Positions 53,633-62,756 of a stretch of DNA of 64,000 bases are shown here, piece after piece. The notes under the pieces are model-generated. The model did not search any database, was not told the DNA's origin, and saw only the letters and a list, made by a program, of their open reading frames with translations. The translations under genes and the position numbers were made by a program. Position 1 is the first letter of the stretch. Every line of letters starts with the position of its first letter. Origin of the DNA: Bacteriovoracaceae bacterium (GTDB lineage Bacteria > Bdellovibrionota > Bacteriovoracia > Bacteriovoracales > Bacteriovoracaceae); NCBI GenBank assembly GCA_947450475.1, contig CANFVK010000001.1:372001-436000 (forward strand), given 5' to 3'.

Positions 53633-53870
53633 ATTTCTCGGTACTAGGAGTGTAACGTGAAACAGCTGAATGCTTGAGAGCATCTTTGATTTGTTCACGT
53701 TGACTAAGTTCGAGATGAAAATCACTTAATATTTTTAGGCGAATGAGGTCAACTGTTTTTACTTCAACCGGCATATAACAGCAAAGTCCTTCACAATTTT
53801 CACAGAGACCCTTTTTATATTTAGTCCAAAGATTTAGGTCGTCTAAAATAATTTGACTATTTTTTTTCAT
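53472..53870 (-). CDS. YkgJ-family cysteine-cluster protein, copy 1
   Basis: The 132-residue protein has ENCEGLCC (the CxxCxxxCC cluster) and a later CFFLDSQKRCSRYIDRPETCRNHP block, the PF03692 pattern thought to bind a metal or iron-sulfur centre. It overlaps the upstream EamA gene by 4 nt (ATGA) and is third in the YkgJ-EamA-YkgJ operon. Its 3' end overlaps the small lipoprotein gene. Confidence 0.85.
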   Translation of the reverse strand: MKKNSQIILDDLNLWTKYKKGLCENCEGLCCYMPVEVKTVDLIRLKILSDFHLELSQREQIKDALKHSAVSRYTPSTEKFTLTQKPDGSCFFLDSQKRCSRYIDRPETCRNHPEVGPKPGFCAYQTKSHQKA

Positions 53871-54760
53871 ACTAAAACTTCTTTTGATTTTATGGAAGTA
53901 AGAATCATTCCCAAAAGAATGAGCGTGCCTCCAATGAATTGGATAATTGAAAATTTTTCACCGAGAAACACTAAAGCAATAAGTACTCCTGAAATAGGTT
54001 CCGAAGTGCTCAAAATAGATGCCTCGGTTGATGAAACTTTTTGTAAACCAGCTAAAAAAAGCGTCATTGCCATGAGTGAGCAAAGTATCGCCATAGTCAG
54101 AATAAACAGCGAGTGCTGAGACAATATTTCCCAAAGTCGAATAGGATTAGAGGAAAAATGAATTAATGATAAAACGACTCCAGCTCCGAGTTGAACAAAA
54201 AAAGAAGAGGGCAGAGGTGATGTTTTTTTAAGAAATTTGTGGGAAAAGAGAATATAAATTGAGTAGAAAAAAGCAGCACCAAGACCAAATAGCAAAAAAA
54301 TTGGTCGACTTACTTTCCATTCACCCCAAACCAAACCGATCAGTCCGATGGTAACTAAAAAAATAGACTTTATATCTCGCGAAGTCATAGGTTCATTGAG
54401 AAAAAAATGAGAAATCAACATGATCATAACAGGATAAGTGTAAAGCAATAGGACGGTGAGTGATGCCGATAAACCACTTAATGCTAAGAAGAAAAAACTT
54501 GAGAATAAAGCGTATCCGAAAATACCTAGCATTAAAGAAGAAATGATTTCAAATTTAGTTAAACTAAAAAATGATTTTGGATTAGAAATCATTATTAATA
54601 TCGCTGTAAGGATGGCAGAAACAAAATAGCGTAGAGCGAGCAATTCTCCTGGAGTTATGTGCATGAGGTAGGCTTTTTTTCCAAAAAAGCCTAAAGATCC
54701 AAAGCAAATGCCGGAAAAAATGATTTGAATGATACCAATATGTCTTGAATTAAAATTCAT
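53867..54760 (-). CDS. EamA/DMT family transporter
   Basis: The 297-residue protein has ten membrane segments in two EamA repeats (GIICFGSLGFFGKKAY type start, LLLYTYPVMIMLISHFFLNEP in the first; STSEPISGVLIALVFLGE in the second). ATG at 54760 overlaps the upstream gene by 11 nt. DMT proteins export amino acids, nucleotides or other metabolites; here it sits between two YkgJ genes, which may give a clue to its substrate. Confidence 0.87.
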   Translation of the reverse strand: MNFNSRHIGIIQIIFSGICFGSLGFFGKKAYLMHITPGELLALRYFVSAILTAILIMISNPKSFFSLTKFEIISSLMLGIFGYALFSSFFFLALSGLSASLTVLLLYTYPVMIMLISHFFLNEPMTSRDIKSIFLVTIGLIGLVWGEWKVSRPIFLLFGLGAAFFYSIYILFSHKFLKKTSPLPSSFFVQLGAGVVLSLIHFSSNPIRLWEILSQHSLFILTMAILCSLMAMTLFLAGLQKVSSTEASILSTSEPISGVLIALVFLGEKFSIIQFIGGTLILLGMILTSIKSKEVLV

Positions 54761-55358
54761 TTTCCATCTTTTCAAGTACAGATAATACAGCTCTCGGAAT
54801 TTCTTGTTTATCCCAAGAAAGTTCCCATGCGTTTTTTAAAAAATCATTCAATATGGATTCTTTTTGTGAAAAGTGTGAATCTCTATTTAAAAGAAGCATT
54901 TGATCAGATTGGCATTCTTGTCCATTATCATTAATTTTTTTTGGATTAAAACCTAGGCATCCGTAGGGTTTAAGATCTTTTTTAATAGTGCAACCCTTAC
55001 TGCCCTCTATAAAAAAAGGACAAGTGTAGGTTTTTCGCATTAGTGCATTAACTTTTTTACCTGTGAAAACTTCGTGCTCTAGGCGGAAATCTTGGATGGT
55101 TTTTTTCAATCTCATTTTGAGTGGTTGCAGTTCTGACTTACTCGGATTTAACGAAAATAAAATTTCCAAGGCTTCAAGCGGGGTAATCTGCATAGAATTT
55201 GCAGATTTTGTGCAACAAAGTCCGCTACATTGAAAACAATTAATTTGTTTTTCTTGTAGTGCCTGCATGGACTGAATCATCTGAAATCTTCGTTGTGCAC
55301 CTGATTCAATTTGAAATTTTTCATAGATCATTTGTAAATATGTTTGCAATTTATCCAT
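54750..55358 (-). CDS. YkgJ-family cysteine-cluster protein, copy 2
   Basis: The 202-residue protein has NCFQCSGLCCT and later TCPFFIEGSKGCTIKKDLKPYGCLGF, the full YkgJ/PF03692 set of cysteines, with longer helical extensions than copy 1. It leads the operon and overlaps the EamA gene. The two copies share the metal site but little else, so probably have distinct partners. Confidence 0.83.
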   Translation of the reverse strand: MDKLQTYLQMIYEKFQIESGAQRRFQMIQSMQALQEKQINCFQCSGLCCTKSANSMQITPLEALEILFSLNPSKSELQPLKMRLKKTIQDFRLEHEVFTGKKVNALMRKTYTCPFFIEGSKGCTIKKDLKPYGCLGFNPKKINDNGQECQSDQMLLLNRDSHFSQKESILNDFLKNAWELSWDKQEIPRAVLSVLEKMENEF

Positions 55359-55381
55359 AAAAATATTTTATCAAAATTTTC

Positions 55382-56428
55382 TTATAGTGTCTTCATATCT
55401 AAAACAAAACGATAGTGAACATCTGATTTCATCATGCGTTCGAACGCTTCATTGATTTTTTCAGGTGAGATGAGTTCCACTTCACAAGTAATATTATGAG
55501 CACTACAAAAATCTAGCATTTCTTGAGTCTCGGCAATACCACCGATTAGTGAGCCGGATAAGTTTTTGCGACCCATAATTAAATGAGCAATATTTATGGT
55601 AGGCTCGATATCAGGAAGTCCTAGCAGCACGCAACTTCCATCTCGCTTTAAAAGTTGCAAGAATAAATTGAGATCATGTGGAGCTGAAACTGTATCAATA
55701 ATCATATCAAATGATTTGTTGTGAGATAAAATGATTTTATCAGGGGAGTTGGTTAGAATGACCTCATCTGCGCCAAGTTTTAGAGCATCTGCTTTTTTCT
55801 TTTCAGATCGACTAAAGACACTAACTTTCGCTCCAAAGGCTTTGGCAAATTTGACCGCCATGTGGCCAAGTCCACCAAGTCCGACCACTCCGACTTTTTT
55901 GCCTGGGCCGATATTCCAATGTTTAAGGGGAGAGTAGGTGGTAATTCCAGCGCAGAGAAGAGGAGCAACTTTGGATAGTTCTAAATTTGAGGGAATTTTT
56001 AAAGTAAAATTTTCGTCGACAACAATAGATTGAGAATAGCCGCCAAAAGTGCGAGTGACTCCGTCTTTTTCAATGCTGTTATATGTGCCGACTCTTCCAT
56101 AATCACAGAATTGTTCTTGTCCTTGCAAGCAGTCATTGCATGTTCGGCATGAGTCAACTAGACAGCCAACTCCGGCAAGATCACCAACTTTAAATTTGCT
56201 AACAGCAGTTCCAATTTCAATAACACGACCGACGATTTCATGTCCTGGTACCATTGGATAAACCGCTGAGGCCCATTCATTTTTTACCTGGTGAAGGTCT
56301 GAGTGGCATACGCCGCAATAATCTATGGCAATAACCACATCGTGCTTTTTCGGTGATCGACGTTGGATTTCGTAGGGTGCCAGAGGAGCCGAGGCACTAA
56401 AAGCTGCGTAACCCTTTGTTTTGTACAT
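55382..56428 (-). CDS. Zinc-dependent alcohol dehydrogenase (YahK/CAD type)
   Basis: The 348-residue MDR enzyme has the catalytic-zinc site CGVCHSD and GHEIVG, four structural-zinc Cys (CRTCNDCLQGQEQFC) and the NADP-binding GLGGLGH. This is the cinnamyl-alcohol/YahK aldehyde reductase subgroup. It is monocistronic and divergent from the OvoA-decarboxylase gene. Confidence 0.9.
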   Translation of the reverse strand: MYKTKGYAAFSASAPLAPYEIQRRSPKKHDVVIAIDYCGVCHSDLHQVKNEWASAVYPMVPGHEIVGRVIEIGTAVSKFKVGDLAGVGCLVDSCRTCNDCLQGQEQFCDYGRVGTYNSIEKDGVTRTFGGYSQSIVVDENFTLKIPSNLELSKVAPLLCAGITTYSPLKHWNIGPGKKVGVVGLGGLGHMAVKFAKAFGAKVSVFSRSEKKKADALKLGADEVILTNSPDKIILSHNKSFDMIIDTVSAPHDLNLFLQLLKRDGSCVLLGLPDIEPTINIAHLIMGRKNLSGSLIGGIAETQEMLDFCSAHNITCEVELISPEKINEAFERMMKSDVHYRFVLDMKTL

Positions 56429-56529
56429 AAATACCTTCCATAAAATAAATCTGATTGAAAAGCTTTGGTAATTAATAGCTCATAGTTTCTCGTCGAAGCT
56501 TAGTCTACTTTCAGATCGATGACAAATCC

Positions 56530-56556
56530 ATGCACATAACAGATAATAGTGTGCAT
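56530..56556. promoter_or_regulatory. Inverted repeat upstream of the OvoA-decarboxylase gene
   Basis: ATGCACA and TGTGCAT flank 13 bp containing GATAAT, which resembles a -10 box. It ends a few bases before the AGGAG ribosome site. An operator at the promoter or a 5' hairpin is possible. Confidence 0.4.
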
Positions 56557-56572
56557 ATTAGGAGTGCTATAT

Positions 56573-59500
56573 ATGTCTGTTTCATTGACCAGAAATCCAA
56601 ATTTAACTAAAGAACGTCAGAGCAAATCTTACGACAATGATCTTAGGGTTCAATTTAAAGAACATTGGTGGACAGGTCTGGCTCCAGAAGTCTGTCCTGG
56701 ATTCAATCATCAAAAACAAATTCTTCAGGCATTGCCGTTTTTAAATTTAAACCTTTGCTCTAGGCAAGATGTACTCGATTATTTTAACAATTCGTGGACT
56801 TTGACTGAACTACTGTTTCAAGGATTGAAAAATGAGGAAGTATTTAAACGACCACCTTATCACGGACTTCGACATCCACTTATTTTTTATTACGGCCATC
56901 CTGCCGTTTTGTACCTTAATAAAATGATTATTGCTGGGTTTTTCAAGGAACCAGTTAATCTCTATTTAGAAAAAATTCTCGAGACTGGCGTTGATGAAAT
57001 GTCTTGGGACGACATGGGAAAGAATGAAATGGAATGGCCTTCTGTCGCTGAAGTCCATGCCTACCGTAAAAGTGTTTATAACTTAATTGTAAATCTAATA
57101 AAAAGCCATCCAGATTTAGATTTTAACGAAAGGCATACTTTGGAAAGTTCTCCTTGGTGGTCGCTTTGGATGGGAATGGAACATGAAAAGATTCATTTTG
57201 AAACGACAAGCGTACTTATTCGTGAACTACCCATTGAGTTCGTAGAGACTCCAAAGTTTTTTGCTCCATTAAGCCCAACTCGGGCTGATAATGAATTGAT
57301 TGTTAATGATTGGAAAAAGCAGCATGGCACAAGCATTTCAATCGGGAAAAAAAATGATACACCTTCGTTTGGCTGGGACAATGAGTATGGCTTTCGAAAC
57401 ATTGAAATTAAAGATTTCGAGTATACTAATTTTCAAATTACCAATCGTGAGTATTTTGATTTTGTTGCTAGTGGATCATATATTAACGATACTTATTGGC
57501 AAGATGAAGGAACTCAGTGGCGAAAATTTAGAAATACCAAACGGCCAACTTTTTGGGTATCGGTTGGAGCTGAAGGAGCTCATCAATACGAGTTGCGGAC
57601 ACTTTTTGACATCATACCAATGCCTTGGAATTGGCCAGTAGAAGTTAACTATCATGAGGCTTTAGCTTTTTGTAATTGGAAAAATGAAGTAGATCGAAAT
57701 CAAAATAAAACTAATCTTACCTATCGATTATTTACAGAGGCTGAATTTAATTCTCTGCGCACAAGTGAAGTCGACCCAGTTTTGCAAAGCAAACACTTTA
57801 GTGAATTGGAAAAAAATTCTCAGCCTATTGCAAATTTTAATTTTAAATATTCATCTCCTGAAAATGTTTCGTCAGAGCTTTGTGGCAATGTGTGGCACTG
57901 GCTCGAAGATCAATTTAATCCTTTGGAAAATTTTAAAGTTCACCCACTCTACGATGATTTTTCTACTCCATGTTTTGATGGCAAACATCAGATGATTATG
58001 GGGGGATCTTTTATGAGTTGTGGTCATGAAGCCAGTCGATGGGCGCGCTTTCATTTTAGGCCACATTTTTACCAGCACAGTGGTTTTCGCATGGCCCGCA
58101 CTATCGATGGCAGTTTAGACAACGGAGCCTATAGGATATTAAAGGCAAAAGAGTATATCCATCCTCGTCGTCAAAATGTACTCGATCAAATGCAAGTCAA
58201 CATTGATTGGTGGAAAAAAGTAAATCAGCCGCTAGAAATGAACGAAGAAGAAATGAAAGGCATTCTCGATCAAACTGAAAATGAAGTACTTTCTTACATG
58301 CGAAACTTCTCAAAGATGCATCCTATGGGTAAAGCCCACGATCCGCTGACTAACACTTTGAGAAAAGATTTTACCTTGCCTTATCAGATGTCAAAAAATT
58401 TTCCAGAACGTCCAGAAAGTTATCAATCGCTTTTGAATTTTATTTTTAAAGACATGGCGCCCCTTTCACAATTGCCTGGTCACCCTGGCTTTGCAGCTTA
58501 CGTCGCTGGTAGCGGAAATATCATCTCTAATACTGCTCAAATGATTGCTCAAACTTTAAATCCTTATAGCGGTCATACCATGATGGCCCCCGGTTTAGTT
58601 GCTTTGGAACAAGAAGTAATTAAATGGTTTATCCATCTGATGGGTTACAGTGATAAAACTGCACTTGGATATTTAACTACAGGGGGCTCTCAAGCAACCA
58701 TGAACGCACTCATGCTGGCCCGTAAAGAAAAAATAAGAATTTTTGATTATTCGAAAGTGACGGGTTATATGTCTGTGGATGCCCATCACTGTGTGGCAAA
58801 AGCATGGGTAATGTTAGGGTTTAAAAAAGAAAATCTACGTTTGATAAAATCAAATAATTACAAAATGGATTGTTCACAATTAGCTCTGAGTATTTCTGAA
58901 GATAAGAAAAATGGCTATATACCATTTTTTGTAGTAGGCACTGCAGGCACCACAAAAACTGGAAGTGTCGACTCTTTGATCGAAATTTCAGAGATTGCTA
59001 AAAAAGAAAATCTTTGGTTTCATGCAGATGGAGCCTATGGTGCTCTTTTTATGCTCACGCAAAAAGGTCGCGAGATTCTCAAGGGAATACAGAAGGCAGA
59101 CTCCATTGCTCTGGATCCCCATAAAGCCCTTTCTCTTCCTTACGGAACAGGATGCTTGTTGGTAAAAGATGCAGGCACAATGGGATTTGATTATGCTTCT
59201 GATGACTCATATATGCCACCTATACCTTCGATGGGGGAACACGATTATGCAGACATTACTCCTGAGCTATCTCGAGATTATCGTGGACTGCGGGTCTGGC
59301 TTCCAATTAAAACATTGGGAATTGCTCCCTTTGTTTTAAATCTCGAAGAAAAATTAAAATTATCAGAGTGGTTAGAGAATGAATTGAAGTCTCTACCAGA
59401 AATTGAAATTCTTTCTTCTCCAGAGCTTACTATATTGGCTTTTGCCCACAAAAAAGGTGATGTCGCTACTGAAGCATTAATGAGCAAAATTAATCAAAAT

Positions 59501-59635
59501 GGAACTTTGTTTTTGTCCGGATGCAAGTTAAACGGTAAATCGGCAATACGTATTTGTCTCTTAGGTTATCGTATGCATTTTGAGCGATTGGAAAAAGCCC
59601 TGGCCGAAATAAAAAAAATGGCTAAAGAATGTTAG
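56573..59635 (+). CDS. OvoA-like 5-histidylcysteine sulfoxide synthase fused to a PLP-dependent decarboxylase
   Basis: The 1020-residue protein (ATG at 56573, AGGAG upstream) has three parts. Residues 1-250 match the OvoA N-terminus: a DinB-like iron-binding bundle with LRHPLIFYYGHPAV, VDEMSWDD and EHEKIHFET (about 203-210). Residues 250-555 are an FGE-sulfatase/EgtB-type domain (GNVWHWLEDQ, MIMGGSFMSCG, HFRPHFYQHSGFRMAR). Residues 580-1020 are a group II decarboxylase: HPGFAAYVAGS (637), HADGAYGA (817-824) and the PLP Lys851 in DPHKAL. Ordinary OvoA has a SAM methyltransferase at this place. Expected chemistry: O2-dependent C-S bond formation between cysteine and histidine, and a decarboxylation. 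Confidence 0.85.
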   Translation: MSVSLTRNPNLTKERQSKSYDNDLRVQFKEHWWTGLAPEVCPGFNHQKQILQALPFLNLNLCSRQDVLDYFNNSWTLTELLFQGLKNEEVFKRPPYHGLRHPLIFYYGHPAVLYLNKMIIAGFFKEPVNLYLEKILETGVDEMSWDDMGKNEMEWPSVAEVHAYRKSVYNLIVNLIKSHPDLDFNERHTLESSPWWSLWMGMEHEKIHFETTSVLIRELPIEFVETPKFFAPLSPTRADNELIVNDWKKQHGTSISIGKKNDTPSFGWDNEYGFRNIEIKDFEYTNFQITNREYFDFVASGSYINDTYWQDEGTQWRKFRNTKRPTFWVSVGAEGAHQYELRTLFDIIPMPWNWPVEVNYHEALAFCNWKNEVDRNQNKTNLTYRLFTEAEFNSLRTSEVDPVLQSKHFSELEKNSQPIANFNFKYSSPENVSSELCGNVWHWLEDQFNPLENFKVHPLYDDFSTPCFDGKHQMIMGGSFMSCGHEASRWARFHFRPHFYQHSGFRMARTIDGSLDNGAYRILKAKEYIHPRRQNVLDQMQVNIDWWKKVNQPLEMNEEEMKGILDQTENEVLSYMRNFSKMHPMGKAHDPLTNTLRKDFTLPYQMSKNFPERPESYQSLLNFIFKDMAPLSQLPGHPGFAAYVAGSGNIISNTAQMIAQTLNPYSGHTMMAPGLVALEQEVIKWFIHLMGYSDKTALGYLTTGGSQATMNALMLARKEKIRIFDYSKVTGYMSVDAHHCVAKAWVMLGFKKENLRLIKSNNYKMDCSQLALSISEDKKNGYIPFFVVGTAGTTKTGSVDSLIEISEIAKKENLWFHADGAYGALFMLTQKGREILKGIQKADSIALDPHKALSLPYGTGCLLVKDAGTMGFDYASDDSYMPPIPSMGEHDYADITPELSRDYRGLRVWLPIKTLGIAPFVLNLEEKLKLSEWLENELKSLPEIEILSSPELTILAFAHKKGDVATEALMSKINQNGTLFLSGCKLNGKSAIRICLLGYRMHFERLEKALAEIKKMAKEC

Positions 59636-60732
59636 CACTTACTGAATATAAAAAAAATTTTTTTCATTGTCCTAACCGTCTGCATCTAAATAATGCTGGC
59701 CTCGCACCAATCTCTCGTCAAGCTAGAGACAAAATTCTCTACTGGGGAAATCGCTTTTACGAGGAGGGGTTTTATACCGATCATGACTATATGACAGATG
59801 TGCTTCATTCTAGAACTTCACTGTCCAAGCTTATAGGATGTGATTTTTTTGAGGTGGCTTTTTTTCAAAGTACTGCGAGTGCGATAAGTCAGCTTTGTTT
59901 TCATTTTCCTCTTCAAAATGGAGATGAAGTAATCAGCTGGGATCAGGAATACGCCTCAAACTTATACCCTTGGCAAGAAGCATGTAAGCGCGCTAAAGCC
60001 AATTATATTTTAGTAGCTTCAGAGAAAGATCTAACCACTCCCGTTGAAAAAATTATTGATAAAATTTCATCAAAGACTAAAGTTATTGCACTTTCATGGG
60101 TACAGTTTTTGACTGGTGCCAAAAGTGATATAGCTAAACTTTCCAAAGTCACAAGAGAAAAAAATATTTTTCTTTTTGTTGATGTCATGCAAGGGCTGGG
60201 TATTCATCCCTTTCATATGAAAGAATGGGGAGTTGATGCAGTGGCGGGAGGAAGTCATAAATGGTTAACCTCTCCGGTTGGCGTTGGATTTCTCGCATTG
60301 GATATGAAACATATGGCAATGTTAAAACCGCATAATGTTGGAGCTTATACTTTTGGGACATGTGATGATCCTACTGATCTTTATTGTGAACCAAAAAGAG
60401 ATGCTCTCAAGTTTGAAGCTGGTTCAAAGCAAGTTTTAGAAATAACTGCTTTAGGTGCGTCTGTTGATTTAATATTAAGCACCAAAGTCGAAGTCATTGA
60501 AGCGGAAGTCAAAAGACTTTCAAGTAAGCTCAAAATGGGGCTAGAGCAATTAGGATTTGAACTTTATTATAATCATAGTTCCATCATAAATTTTATTCCC
60601 AAAGAAGACAGCTTAGAAAAATTAAAAGCAATTCCTTGCAATTTTGCCGTTAGAGGGCCAGGTATTAGACTTTCTCCTCACGCATTTAATACTGACGAAG
60701 AGATTGAAAAAGTTTTAACAAGACTTGCTTAA
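59629..60732 (+). CDS. PLP-dependent aminotransferase class V lyase, OvoB/EgtE-like
   Basis: The 367-residue protein belongs to the class V aminotransferase/cysteine desulfurase fold: HLNNAGLAPIS, STASAISQL, FVDVMQGLG and the PLP Lys211 in GGSHKWLTSP. Overlapping the OvoA-like gene by 7 nt, it is the expected sulfoxide lyase that cleaves the histidyl-cysteine sulfoxide to a thiohistidine, pyruvate and ammonia, as EgtE/OvoB do. Its 3' end meets the convergent YgiD gene. Confidence 0.8.
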   Translation: MLALTEYKKNFFHCPNRLHLNNAGLAPISRQARDKILYWGNRFYEEGFYTDHDYMTDVLHSRTSLSKLIGCDFFEVAFFQSTASAISQLCFHFPLQNGDEVISWDQEYASNLYPWQEACKRAKANYILVASEKDLTTPVEKIIDKISSKTKVIALSWVQFLTGAKSDIAKLSKVTREKNIFLFVDVMQGLGIHPFHMKEWGVDAVAGGSHKWLTSPVGVGFLALDMKHMAMLKPHNVGAYTFGTCDDPTDLYCEPKRDALKFEAGSKQVLEITALGASVDLILSTKVEVIEAEVKRLSSKLKMGLEQLGFELYYNHSSIINFIPKEDSLEKLKAIPCNFAVRGPGIRLSPHAFNTDEEIEKVLTRLA

Positions 60733-61517
60733 TTATCCCACTTAAATGAACTCATTGAGATACTTGCGTGCTGAAATCCCTCAAAAATTTGATTCAATTG
60801 ATCAGTGTTTGTTAACGTTCCCAAAATGTAGAGTAGGGGAAGATAGTGCTCAAGGCTTGGATGACTGAGTTTGCCAGTTTTCATTTTATAAAAATCATTT
60901 ACCAAAGAATGAAAATCTTTTTGAAGCAATTTTTCTTTTACCCAAAGGTCAAATTCGATTGCCCAATCGTAGGCCGATGCGTTCTCATTCCAATTAATCA
61001 ATTGTAAATTATGAACAACATTGCCACTGCCAATAATCAGTACATTTTGCTCTCCAAGAAACTGAATTTCTTTACCTAGATTAAAATGAAATTCTGCAGG
61101 CATACTCATATCGAGACTGAGTTGTAAAACTGGAATGTTTGCATCTGGGTAGATGTGTCTTAAAACACTCCATGTTCCATGGTCAAGTCCCCATTCACTG
61201 AAATCTGGTGAAATGTTAGATGGACCAACTCGATTTATTATTTGATTTGCAAGCTCACTATCTCCGATGGCAGGATATTTTATTTCAAATAAGTCCTTTG
61301 GAAAACCTCCAAAATCGTGAATTGTTTTTGGCAATTTCATTGAAGTGATTCTAGTTCCTTTGGTCAACCAATGAGCAGAGACCATTAAAATAGCTTTAGG
61401 TGTAGAAATTGAATTGGCTATTTTATTTAAAGCTTTCGTGTAATCATTATTGGCGATGGCATTCATTGGAGAACCATGGCCTATAAAATAAACAGGCATT
61501 AGTTCATTGCTTTTCAT
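60729..61517 (-). CDS. ygiD: YgiD/LigB-type extradiol dioxygenase (4,5-DOPA dioxygenase-like)
   Basis: The 262-residue protein reads VYFIGHGSPMNAI, MVSAHWLTKGT, PDFSEWGLDHGTWSVL, LIIGSGNVVHNL, the class III extradiol family that contains YgiD. These use a non-haem divalent metal held by His residues. The natural substrate in bacteria is uncertain. Start overlaps the arfB stop by one base, so it is third in a PLA2-like/arfB/ygiD operon. Confidence 0.88.
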   Translation of the reverse strand: MKSNELMPVYFIGHGSPMNAIANNDYTKALNKIANSISTPKAILMVSAHWLTKGTRITSMKLPKTIHDFGGFPKDLFEIKYPAIGDSELANQIINRVGPSNISPDFSEWGLDHGTWSVLRHIYPDANIPVLQLSLDMSMPAEFHFNLGKEIQFLGEQNVLIIGSGNVVHNLQLINWNENASAYDWAIEFDLWVKEKLLQKDFHSLVNDFYKMKTGKLSHPSLEHYLPLLYILGTLTNTDQLNQIFEGFQHASISMSSFKWDN

Positions 61518-61918
61518 TAAAACTTCTCGCTTCTCAATTTCTTTTTTTCACCGTGATTTTTTTTTGAACTTATTCGTTTTAAGACTGAAGATTTAGAGGG
61601 CTTTGTAGGCTTTCTTAATTTTGGTGGAATTGAAACGGAGTCTATCATCGCTTGAAGTTTTTGGATTGCATCACTTGCATTTAGATTTTGAGAGCGATGA
61701 ATTTGACTGATAATCGTCAAAACTCCCTCTGAACTTAATTTATTGCCAAATTTTTTTAAGAATCGATCCAAAACAGCGGGGGGGAGAGCGGAAGTAAGCA
61801 ATGCATTCCAGTGAAGGGTAACTTTGGAATTAACCTTGTTAACATTTTGTCCTCCGGCACCGGAACTTCTTGAATAAGAAAGTTGAATTTCAGCTTCGGG
61901 AATTTTAAATTTCGGCAT
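61517..61918 (-). CDS. arfB: ArfB/YaeJ alternative ribosome-rescue peptidyl-tRNA hydrolase
   Basis: The 133-residue protein has GGQ at 22-24 in SGAGGQNVNKVNSKV and a Lys/Arg-rich C-terminal tail (KPTKPSKSSVLKRISSKKN) that would enter the mRNA channel, the ArfB arrangement. It frees stalled ribosomes. It overlaps the PLA2-like gene by 14 nt and the ygiD start by one base. Confidence 0.92.
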   Translation of the reverse strand: MPKFKIPEAEIQLSYSRSSGAGGQNVNKVNSKVTLHWNALLTSALPPAVLDRFLKKFGNKLSSEGVLTIISQIHRSQNLNASDAIQKLQAMIDSVSIPPKLRKPTKPSKSSVLKRISSKKNHGEKKKLRSEKF

Positions 61919-62381
61919 ATTTTTTTTGAAAATTTCTTTTGATGAAATCCTCGATTAAGTCAGGATCCAACGGCAAACTTCGAAGCTGCTCAATAACATA
62001 TTGGGTTTCAGCTTTGGATAGTGCTCGATTATCTCTTTGAGGGGTCCACCCCCAGCTCCAACGAAATTTAAATTTTACTGGAGAGTTATGACCTAAGCGA
62101 ACTCCAGTGTAGATAATTTCGGCCCAGGTATCTCCTGCGACTTCTTGCACGCAAGATTTCAAGCGAAGATCAGTCTTATCTAAATCCATCATCGAGCCTC
62201 CAAACCAATAGCGTATATCGTGTTCGACACAGCAATGTTTCCAGAGAGTTGGACGAGTTGGGGTTCCATCGACAAATGAAGTGCAACCATCTGTTTCAAA
62301 AGGTTTCAACGAACTCACTGTAGCGGCCATGGCCGCTTGAAAAAAGACGAAAAAAATAAAAATGACCGTAATTTTTCTCAT
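61905..62381 (-). CDS. Exported phospholipase-A2-like protein
   Basis: The 158-residue precursor has a signal peptide (MAATVSS) and a DGCTSFVDGTP element followed by HCCVEHDIRYW, with the His54-Asp55 pair preceded by Cys50-Cys51 as in secreted PLA2 active sites. The Ca-loop is not clear. A lipid-acting secreted or periplasmic enzyme is plausible. A YSS-like GGAG ribosome site is not obvious. Confidence 0.7.
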   Translation of the reverse strand: MRKITVIFIFFVFFQAAMAATVSSLKPFETDGCTSFVDGTPTRPTLWKHCCVEHDIRYWFGGSMMDLDKTDLRLKSCVQEVAGDTWAEIIYTGVRLGHNSPVKFKFRWSWGWTPQRDNRALSKAETQYVIEQLRSLPLDPDLIEDFIKRNFQKKYAEI

Positions 62382-62480
62382 AGGCGATGTTACTCCTAGG
62401 TATTTTTAATATAAACCTTTCCCTGTAAAAATGACAGGATTAATGCTTTTTCGAGAAGTTAAATTGTATAGTCCCGCTCT

Positions 62481-62756
62481 ATGGAAAATAAACTTAATCG
62501 AAATGATCAAAACTTAGAGGATTTAGTATTAGAGACTCTTTCTTATTTTGAAGCCATGACATATTCAAAAATTATTTTTGATTTTGATTCTGAAAAGCTT
62601 AAAAGCTTTCCCTCGTTTCATAAAGAAGAACTCCAAGAGATTTTAAAAAGACTTATAAAGAAAAATAGAGTCAAAAAAGTAATGATAAAAAAAGAATTGG
62701 GTTGGATAAAAATTCAACCTAAAAGATTTTGGTGGAAACGGATATTATCAATATGA
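62481..62756 (+). CDS. Small hypothetical protein upstream of ygiQ
   Basis: The 91-residue basic protein is mostly helical with a Lys-rich end (LKRLIKKNRVKKVMIKK) and might be a winged-helix-like RNA or DNA binder, though nothing diagnostic is present. Its stop overlaps the ygiQ start (ATGA), so it is translationally coupled to it. Confidence 0.65.
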   Translation: MENKLNRNDQNLEDLVLETLSYFEAMTYSKIIFDFDSEKLKSFPSFHKEELQEILKRLIKKNRVKKVMIKKELGWIKIQPKRFWWKRILSI

